From Candidatus Omnitrophota bacterium (GTDB lineage: Bacteria; Omnitrophota; Gorgyraeia; Duberdicusellales; 4484-171), in the NCBI GenBank assembly GCA_028717025.1, contig JAQUOR010000114.1:1-5754 (forward strand): a stretch of DNA of 5,754 nucleotides. The letters run 5' to 3'. The notes beneath the pieces were generated by a model. The model had not been told where the DNA came from. It saw only the letters and a program-made list of their open reading frames with translations, and made no database searches. The position numbers were made by a program, and so were the translations under genes. Below are positions 1-5,008 of this stretch, piece by piece. How positions within the stretch are numbered: the stretch's first letter is position 1; each line of letters begins with the position of its first letter.

Positions 1-1902
1 GGTAACTAAGAAGTTCTTTAAGTCAATGGTCCCTAAAGCCCAGGTATAAAAACCCCCGCCACTGCTCATATGAGGAGGGGTTGTGAATCTGTAGGTATTA
101 ATATTGTTATTGCTGATATTTGAATTGCGAATTATCAAAGTAGGGTTTCCGTATGTCTTGTCTCCATATAAACCGAGCAGGACGGTACTGGTGTTGTTGC
201 GCTGTACATCGCAGTTATTCATGGAAACGCGGGAATATCCCGCGTCGACTATGCCGCCTATATGGCCATCCGCATAATGTCCTTGCGCCCCATTTTCAGC
301 GACAATATCGTTATCGAGAAACTGATTCCTATTGAGAGTAACTTGTAAATAGTTCGCCGAAGGAATGGGCCATAGCTGCGTGGCCAGACTAAGATGCAGG
401 ATTGAAGCGAAGCGAGCAACCATACTATTGTTATTCATTTTGCAATTGGAGATAACCGCAGTAGACGACGAATCAATATCTACCGCAGATCTTACGTTGT
501 CCGCCGCTATCTCGGCGTTAGCGTTTGTGAACTCTATGGGTAAAGTATTTAAAGCTACGGTAGAATTCTCCATAGTGACGTTATCGCCGGCAACGTAAAC
601 AAGGCTCCCGGATGACTTGTTGTTCGTGAAAGAGCAATTATTGATTGTAACGGTCCGCGGGCGGCTAAACTTGGAACAAACCGCAATAAGATTATCCATG
701 AGATAGTTGTCGGTAAATTTTGAATTAGTCAAGGTAAATGAACTCGGCTGCCCCCCTATTAATACCCCATACCCAAAAATCGACTTATGATAAGAAGTGC
801 TTGGACCGTTATTTTCCATAATGAAACGATCTATGGTGACCGAAGACGGCGTGTAGTAAACTCCAGAAGCGTCCCGGTTGGTGAAGTCGATAATTTTGCG
901 ATGAATATCTATGCCCGCTGTCCAAGGGTGCATATCAGTAAAGTACACCCTTGAAATAGAAAGTGTTCCACCGAGAAGAGCAACCATGCCCGCAGAGCCG
1001 TAAAACTTTGATTGACTCAACGATAACGATCCCCGGCCATTAATCGGATTAGCTTGTCTGAAAACAAACCCGTCCAGGGTGACAAGATCCCCTGGGGCAA
1101 CCGCTAAAGTGATAACATCCAAAGGAGCGGAGCCCGGGACGCTTCGTTGCAGCGTTGTGGGGGTCGCGCAGATATCCTGGTCGTTGAAATCCTGACTGTA
1201 CCCTCCTTTGATTATAAGCGACTTGTCGATAATCGCATGCTCATTAAATACCCCGTTAAAGTAAGCGCCGACATTTCCCATACAGCGTAGTTCATTGCCT
1301 GGGTCAGCATCATCGACCCCCCGCTGGATGGTCGGATAATATCTCCTTTTGTTGACATTAAACACATATCCGATTGTTTTGCTGCCCAGCTTTGCGTAAA
1401 CACTGCTGGTGAGAACGATGTTTGCTAAAGTGCTGTTACTCGGTTTACTCTGGGTTAAGGTGAAGGAGAGAAGTTTAAAGTCGGTAGTTTTTGCGGGCTC
1501 TTTGCTGTTATAGAAAAGCGCAGCAGTGTTATGGGAAATAACCGTCTTTGTTGCGGTAGCCTTATTGGGGTAAAAATAGAGCGCATGATCAGCAGCGATA
1601 TAGACGATTTTGCTCTCAGGCTTCCCGGAAGATGCCCAGGGTTTAATGATGATGCCTGTGGCGCGATTGCTTTCATCAAGAGGCCCCTCCAGGCTTACAA
1701 ATTCGGCATTACTTACTTTGTTTTTGATGAACCGTTCGGCATAGGTAAGTTCGACATTCTGCGTGAGCGCATAGGATTGAAGGTTGGTCTGGACAGTCGA
1801 AAAATTCATCAACGCCATAACTCCCAGCACGATTGCGGTAGAAATGACGAGGGTGATAACTATTTCGATTAAAGTAAACGATCTTCGGTGAAACGTATAC
1901 AT
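1..1902 (-). CDS. Pseudopilin-like protein with large right-handed parallel beta-helix region (3' end outside window)
   Basis: One frame stays open for 634 codons from ATG 1902 to the left edge; an in-frame TAA three codons upstream fixes the start. Residues 1-34 form a type III (prepilin) signal and helix: basic HRR, then S8 before FTLIE (9-13, Glu at +5), then a hydrophobic stretch to about 34. Residues 35-190 look like a GspJ/PilW-type minor pseudopilin: an amphipathic helix (TYAERFIKNKV, 53-63) followed by beta-rich sequence. From about 224 a second module begins with AIIDKSLIIKGGYSQDF, the usual lead-in to bacterial beta-helix repeats. From 274 there are about twelve coils of the pattern hydrophobic-x-hydrophobic-x-Asn-[Ser/Cys/Asn]-x-[Phe/Val/Ile/Met]-x-x-Asn, for example VTINNCSFTNN (418-428) and LIIRNSNISNN (589-599). 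The protein would be membrane- or pilus-anchored with an exposed helix-shaped domain, possibly binding or acting on polysaccharide. No catalytic residues can be assigned. The C-terminus is unseen. Confidence 0.88.
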   Translation of the reverse strand, partial: MYTFHRRSFTLIEIVITLVISTAIVLGVMALMNFSTVQTNLQSYALTQNVELTYAERFIKNKVSNAEFVSLEGPLDESNRATGIIIKPWASSGKPESKIVYIAADHALYFYPNKATATKTVISHNTAALFYNSKEPAKTTDFKLLSFTLTQSKPSNSTLANIVLTSSVYAKLGSKTIGYVFNVNKRRYYPTIQRGVDDADPGNELRCMGNVGAYFNGVFNEHAIIDKSLIIKGGYSQDFNDQDICATPTTLQRSVPGSAPLDVITLAVAPGDLVTLDGFVFRQANPINGRGSLSLSQSKFYGSAGMVALLGGTLSISRVYFTDMHPWTAGIDIHRKIIDFTNRDASGVYYTPSSVTIDRFIMENNGPSTSYHKSIFGYGVLIGGQPSSFTLTNSKFTDNYLMDNLIAVCSKFSRPRTVTINNCSFTNNKSSGSLVYVAGDNVTMENSTVALNTLPIEFTNANAEIAADNVRSAVDIDSSSTAVISNCKMNNNSMVARFASILHLSLATQLWPIPSANYLQVTLNRNQFLDNDIVAENGAQGHYADGHIGGIVDAGYSRVSMNNCDVQRNNTSTVLLGLYGDKTYGNPTLIIRNSNISNNNINTYRFTTPPHMSSGGGFYTWALGTIDLKNFLVT

Positions 1903-1910
1903 GCAATTTT

Positions 1911-1938
1911 ATTATAGCAAAGGATACATTGATGTAAA
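1911..1938 (-). promoter_or_regulatory. Near-consensus sigma70-type promoter before the pseudopilin/beta-helix gene
   Basis: On the minus strand a -35 box TTTACA (1938-1933, five of six consensus bases) is followed after 16 nt by a perfect -10 box TATAAT (1916-1911). TGC precedes the -10, giving an extended -10 (TGnTATAAT, 1919-1911). The expected transcription start is at about 1904-1902, on or within 2 nt of the ATG at 1902. The whole element sits in the 43-nt gap after the solute-binding protein stop. It implies independent transcription of the last gene. Confidence 0.65.
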
Positions 1939-1945
1939 GAATTTA

Positions 1946-3697
1946 CTACCGGCCGTCCGCTGGCTTACGGCGATAGAGATATTCGATTTCCGGGAATGCA
2001 CCGGCTATGGTCGGGTAACAATTGCCGAATTTATTTGTTATTGCGTAAAGCGAATAGGGGATCACGGTATAAATCATGGGGAGTTCCTCGCTTACGATTT
2101 TCTGGAACCGCCAAAAAAGCTCTTTTCTCTTTTGTTCATCGAGTGTTTTCACTGATTCATTAAAGATACTTTCGATTTCTTCTTCGTAAGGCTCAAGGGC
2201 TTTTCCGGTAGGGTTCCACATGTGCATGGTGCCCTTATATGACCAGACGTTTTTCCCAAAGTACGGTTCAATAGTACCGGTGAGGCCGATTAAAATCATC
2301 TCCCAGTCGTGGGAATTCAAAAGTTTATTGACCAGGTTGTTGAAATCAAGGGGAAGAAAATTTATCTTTATCCCTATGCGCTCTAAGTCTTTTTGAATCA
2401 GCGATGCTATTTGAGTGCGTTCGGTATTATCGGCATTGGTAAAGAAGTTTATTTCTACGGCATTGCCTTGAATGTCTTCTAACATACCGTCATTGTTCCT
2501 ATCGCTTAACCCCAAGGCAGAAAGGAGTTGCTTTGCACGTTCCGGCTCATAGGAATATTGCACGACATCAGGAGTATAAAAAACCTTATTTGCCGGACTT
2601 TCCGCAGAATATTGCGGGATGCCCAATTCAAAAAGCGCTATAGTAATAATTTTTTTCCTATCAATGGCATAGGCTATGGCTTTTCTAAAATTCTTATCGC
2701 GAAACCACTGTAATTTATGCGGTGTGACAAAAGGCTTATTTGTTTTAGGGTTAATTTCCGTATCCTGATTAAGCACCAGAAACATAGAAGAAAAGTTCGG
2801 CCCTGCGTTATAAAGAGTAAATGTATTGCTTGCCTGTTTTGGCCCTAATATACCTATATCCTGCGCGCGCAGACCGTAGTAATCGGTTTCTCCTTCCATG
2901 AATTTTAAAAGCTCGGTATCTCTGTTGGGGACAATAATAAGGACTATTTTTTCAAAGTACGGCAGTTTTTGGTTACAGGCATCTTTTTTCCAGTAATAGG
3001 GATTTTTCTCCAAGACGACACGTTCCCCGGGAAGATATTTTTTTAAGCGAAACGGTCCTGTGCCGATAATGTCCTCTGCCCTGCTGTCAAGGCCGAGGCT
3101 GAAGGCAAACTTTTTATCCTTTACCAACCCGGCATATTTATGCGCCGGCAAGATTTCTTGGCTAAGCGCGCGTAAAAACGGCGCAAAAAGCGATGGCAAC
3201 GTAAAGCGCACCGTATAGTCGTCGATTTTCTCGACACGGATTTTTTTGCCTTCCAGGAGAAATATGTCCCTGCTCGAAGTCGGGATATCGGTGTTATAAA
3301 TCAAGTCGTTAAAGGTAAAGACCACGTCTTGGGCAGTGAATTTTTTTCCGTCACTCCAGAAGACATCGTTTCGTAAGTGAAAGATCCAGCGTAAACCGTC
3401 TTCGGTTTCCCACCTCGTGGCTAAATTCGGCAAAACCTCCAAGGTTAAGGGGTCAGCGCGGATGAGGCCTTCAAAAATATAAGAGATGATTTGCGTGGTA
3501 GAAGCTTCCTGGGCAGTAACCGGATTAAATGATTTTGGGTCAGAAGTTACGGAAAGCACCAGTTGCTTACTTGGACTGCCGCATTCAAGCCGGTATTCTT
3601 TAAAGGGCTCTTTGAAGATCGAATCTGCGTATACGCTTGGCGATAGAAAACAGTGTATTAACGGTAAGAAAAGAATGAAGAGACTAGTTTTTTTCAT
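1946..3697 (-). CDS. Exported family-5 ABC solute-binding protein (oligo/dipeptide type)
   Basis: This is a periplasmic binding protein of the SBP_bac_5 (DppA/OppA-like) family, which captures peptides or related solutes for an ABC importer. It has 583 residues. The signal peptide is 1-24: a KK n-region, a hydrophobic core, and cleavage after VYA before Asp25. Family landmarks in order are DPKSFNPVTAQEAST (53-67), IFEGLIRADP (74-83), WSDGKKFTAQDVVFTFN (114-130, the family signature region), GTGPFRLKKYLPGERV (212-227), FRKAIAYAIDRKKI (337-350), YEPERAKQLL (383-392) and DRNNDGMLED (399-408, the Asp/Gly loop common in this family). The length is usual and no frameshift is seen. No permease or ATPase gene lies beside it in the window, so it looks like an orphan binding protein whose ligand cannot be read from sequence. 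It follows secG after 54 nt of unusual spacer. Family assignment is strong; substrate specificity is open, and nickel, haem or sugar-oligomer binding is also known in this family. Confidence 0.93.
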   Translation of the reverse strand: MKKTSLFILFLPLIHCFLSPSVYADSIFKEPFKEYRLECGSPSKQLVLSVTSDPKSFNPVTAQEASTTQIISYIFEGLIRADPLTLEVLPNLATRWETEDGLRWIFHLRNDVFWSDGKKFTAQDVVFTFNDLIYNTDIPTSSRDIFLLEGKKIRVEKIDDYTVRFTLPSLFAPFLRALSQEILPAHKYAGLVKDKKFAFSLGLDSRAEDIIGTGPFRLKKYLPGERVVLEKNPYYWKKDACNQKLPYFEKIVLIIVPNRDTELLKFMEGETDYYGLRAQDIGILGPKQASNTFTLYNAGPNFSSMFLVLNQDTEINPKTNKPFVTPHKLQWFRDKNFRKAIAYAIDRKKIITIALFELGIPQYSAESPANKVFYTPDVVQYSYEPERAKQLLSALGLSDRNNDGMLEDIQGNAVEINFFTNADNTERTQIASLIQKDLERIGIKINFLPLDFNNLVNKLLNSHDWEMILIGLTGTIEPYFGKNVWSYKGTMHMWNPTGKALEPYEEEIESIFNESVKTLDEQKRKELFWRFQKIVSEELPMIYTVIPYSLYAITNKFGNCYPTIAGAFPEIEYLYRRKPADGR

Positions 3698-3702
3698 TCG
3701 TC

Positions 3703-3738
3703 AAAACGCCTTAGGGAGCGTTTTAACCCAAAAAACGC
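3703..3738 (-). promoter_or_regulatory. Candidate alternative-hairpin leader before the solute-binding protein gene
   Basis: On the transcribed strand, GCGTTTT (3738-3732), AAAACGC (3724-3718) and GCGTTTT (3709-3703) occur in a row. The central 7-mer can pair with the upstream copy (7-nt loop) or the downstream copy (8-nt loop), but not both at once. The upstream pairing would also disrupt the 11-bp hairpin at 3755-3723. The downstream pairing would cover the AAGG ribosome-binding candidate at 3712-3709. The sequence pattern is plain; a regulatory role, such as control of translation or read-through, is inference. Confidence 0.4.
3709..3712 (-). promoter_or_regulatory. Weak ribosome-binding candidate of the solute-binding protein gene
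   Basis: AAGG lies 11 nt before the ATG at 3697, which is longer than ideal spacing. It overlaps the loop and one arm of the downstream hairpin (3724-3703). No better Shine-Dalgarno is visible. The start itself is supported by the signal peptide that begins there. Confidence 0.35.
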
Positions 3739-3755
3739 ATAGGATTTTGGGTTAA
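3723..3755 (-). repeat. 11-bp perfect inverted repeat at the end of secG
   Basis: TTAACCCAAAA (3755-3745 on the minus strand) and TTTTGGGTTAA (3733-3723) are perfect complements separated by an 11-nt loop. The secG TAA stop lies in the upstream arm. The stem has only 3 G-C pairs in one block, and no U-run follows, so a classic intrinsic terminator is unlikely. It could be a 3'-end stability or pausing hairpin, or part of the alternative folding described for the adjacent spacer. Confidence 0.6.
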
Positions 3756-4180
3756 GGCTGTGTCTGTGTTTGAGGTGTGCTTGGCGTCTGCGCTGCTGCT
3801 GACGGTGTCTCTGTCGCCGGTGTACTGGGTGTCTGTGCGGGTTGTGCTGCCTCTGTTTCAAGCTTAGGGGTTGGCACGGTTTCCCTGGAAGCTTCTTTGG
3901 CAGCGGCAGGCTCTTCCTGCTGGGCAATGTCTTTATATTTTTCCATGAGCGATTTTCCCCGCTCTCTGGAAAGGTATACCAGCGATATCGAGGTGCAAAA
4001 GAAGAGTATCGCTAAAATGACCGTCATCTTTACGAAAAACGCATTTGTTTTGGTGCCGAAAATAGATTCGACTCCTCCCAGAGCCTCGACCAGGCCCCCG
4101 CTTCTTCCCCGTTGGACGAGAATCACTCCCAGAAGCCCTACGACGATTATAATGTGCAATATCAGGATTATGGTATACAT
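3752..4180 (-). CDS. secG: Preprotein translocase subunit SecG with long Pro/Thr-rich tail
   Basis: SecG is the small accessory subunit of the SecYEG channel in the inner membrane and aids SecA-driven export. The 142-residue protein has a first transmembrane helix at about 3-22, then the family signature VILVQRGRSGGL (19-30) and a Gly/Phe-rich loop (LGGVESIFGTKTNAF, 34-48), then a second transmembrane helix at about 52-70. This two-helix layout with a QRGRSGG loop is diagnostic. A charged stretch (71-88) follows. The last 54 residues are low complexity with about 11 Thr and 10 Pro, and QTPSTP occurs twice (116-121 and 131-136). By the known E. coli SecG topology this tail would be periplasmic. 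The core SecG is about 75 residues, so the tail makes the protein much longer than minimal homologues. The gene starts 12 nt after tpiA. Its TAA stop falls in the arm of an inverted repeat. The core identity is secure; the tail's function is unknown. Confidence 0.95.
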   Translation of the reverse strand: MYTIILILHIIIVVGLLGVILVQRGRSGGLVEALGGVESIFGTKTNAFFVKMTVILAILFFCTSISLVYLSRERGKSLMEKYKDIAQQEEPAAAKEASRETVPTPKLETEAAQPAQTPSTPATETPSAAAQTPSTPQTQTQP

Positions 4181-4183
4181 ACA

Positions 4184-4188
4184 CCCCC
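4184..4188 (-). promoter_or_regulatory. G-rich putative ribosome-binding site of secG
   Basis: A run of five G lies 3 nt before the secG ATG, inside the 12-nt tpiA-secG gap. It could pair with the CCUCC anti-Shine-Dalgarno using one G-U wobble, but the spacing is short. Together with the nearness of the tpiA TAA stop, this suggests secG is translated mainly by coupling to tpiA. Confidence 0.4.
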
Positions 4189-4192
4189 GTTT

Positions 4193-4948
4193 TTAGACAG
4201 CATTTTTAACTATCTGGGTAAAAGAAGCAATTTCCAGCGATGCGCCGCCGACCAATGCGCCGTCGACATCGGCTTCTTTCATCAGTTCTTTTATATTCGC
4301 AGGCTTTACACTTCCGCCGTACAAGATCCTTATGTTGTCCGCAAATCCGCTTGAAAAATTCTCAGTAAGCCAACCGCGGATAAATTTATGTACTTCCTGC
4401 GCTTGAGCAGGTGTTGCGTTCTTCCCCGTTCCTATCGCCCATACCGGTTCGTAGGCAACAACGGTCCCCAGAAGGTCCTCTATTTTTAAATCCTTAAAAC
4501 AGCCTGTAAGCTGCGTCTTTATCACTTCAATGGTTTTTTCTGCTTCGCGTTCTTGTAATGTTTCTCCCACGCAACAGATAGGATTAAGCCCTATGGCTAA
4601 AGAAGACTTTATTTTTTTATTGATTGATTCGTCTGTCTCTGCGAAGTATTTTCTTCTTTCAGAGTGTCCCAAGATGACAAATTCGCAGCCGGCGTCTTTA
4701 AGCATGACGCAAGATACTTCCCCGGTAAAGGCGCCTTCTTTTTCCCAGTAAAGGTTCTGCGCTCCCAGCTTTATCTCTGTCTCCATGAGGAGCTCATAGA
4801 CAGGAGAAAGCGCGGTGAAGGGCGGACAGAGCACAATATCTGCCTTATCAAAATCAAGTAATTCCCGTTTTACGCCGTTGGTTAACGCAATAGCTTCGTT
4901 GATCGTTTTATACATCTTCCAGTTTCCGGCAATGAATGGTTTTCTCAT
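4193..4948 (-). CDS. tpiA: Triosephosphate isomerase
   Basis: Triosephosphate isomerase interconverts dihydroxyacetone phosphate and glyceraldehyde 3-phosphate in cytosolic glycolysis and gluconeogenesis, as a TIM-barrel dimer. The protein has 251 residues, the normal family length. The catalytic set is complete: Asn9 and Lys11 in AGNWKM, His95 in ILGHSERR, and Glu167 in AYEPVWAIGTG, which is followed by the mobile loop 6 (about 168-178). The phosphate-binding segments YGGSVKP (210-216) and GALVGGASL (230-238) are also present. The ATG start has an AAAGGA site 6 nt upstream and places GNWK at the expected position. The gene lies between pgk and secG, only 12 nt before secG, in a glycolysis/secG arrangement common in bacteria. 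Nothing is truncated or unusual, and the call is secure. Confidence 0.98.
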   Translation of the reverse strand: MRKPFIAGNWKMYKTINEAIALTNGVKRELLDFDKADIVLCPPFTALSPVYELLMETEIKLGAQNLYWEKEGAFTGEVSCVMLKDAGCEFVILGHSERRKYFAETDESINKKIKSSLAIGLNPICCVGETLQEREAEKTIEVIKTQLTGCFKDLKIEDLLGTVVAYEPVWAIGTGKNATPAQAQEVHKFIRGWLTENFSSGFADNIRILYGGSVKPANIKELMKEADVDGALVGGASLEIASFTQIVKNAV

Positions 4949-5008
4949 AATATATCCTTTTATTGTTAGAGGCGGATACCCGCGGAGCTAAACGCTGATA
5001 TTCCGCTT
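4949..5008 (-). other. pgk-tpiA spacer with short GC-rich inverted repeats
   Basis: On the transcribed strand this spacer carries GCGGA (5006-5002) followed by two copies of TCCGC (4986-4982 and 4976-4972), so GCGGA can pair with either copy. A small GCGG-GTAT-CCGC hairpin (4983-4972) would compete with both. No U-run follows, so this is not an intrinsic terminator. Such weak pairings may be chance, or may serve as an mRNA processing or stability element between the two glycolytic genes. Confidence 0.3.
4955..4960 (-). promoter_or_regulatory. Ribosome-binding site of tpiA
   Basis: AAAGGA lies 6 nt upstream of the tpiA ATG at 4948. It is a good Shine-Dalgarno match at near-ideal spacing and supports this start codon, which also gives the normal N-terminus of the family. 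Confidence 0.75.

Noticed and set aside
1531..1872. A 113-codon open frame on the plus strand opposite the pseudopilin segment
   Set aside because: It overlaps a coding frame that has pilin motifs and a good promoter. No recognisable domain or ribosome-binding site supports it.
1709..1906. A short minus-strand frame starting at TTG 1906
   Set aside because: It is out of frame with the FTLIE-bearing frame that starts at ATG 1902 and stays open to the window edge. The peptide has no domain.
1951..1970. GCCGT...ACGGC hairpin at the end of the solute-binding protein gene as a terminator
   Set aside because: The stem is only 5 bp with a 10-nt loop, it lies inside the coding sequence, and no U-run follows.
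2474..2503. DRNNDGMLED in the solute-binding protein as a novel EF-hand or dockerin calcium site
   Set aside because: An Asp/Gly loop of this kind at this place is common in family-5 binding proteins. There is no second EF-hand and no reason to call it new.
3650..3652. Cys16 of the solute-binding protein as a lipoprotein attachment site
   Set aside because: The preceding residues LIH do not fit a lipobox, because His at -1 is not accepted. A type I cleavage site (VYA before Asp25) fits better.
3723..3755. The 11-bp inverted repeat after secG as an intrinsic terminator
   Set aside because: The stem is AT-rich and the downstream sequence is AACGCTCCC rather than a U-tract, so it is kept as an inverted repeat without a terminator call.
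3777..4196. A 139-codon open frame on the plus strand opposite secG
   Set aside because: It is antisense to a clear secG. Its Ala/Val/Gly/Ser-rich composition comes from the complement of the Pro/Thr/Ala repeats, and there is no family motif.
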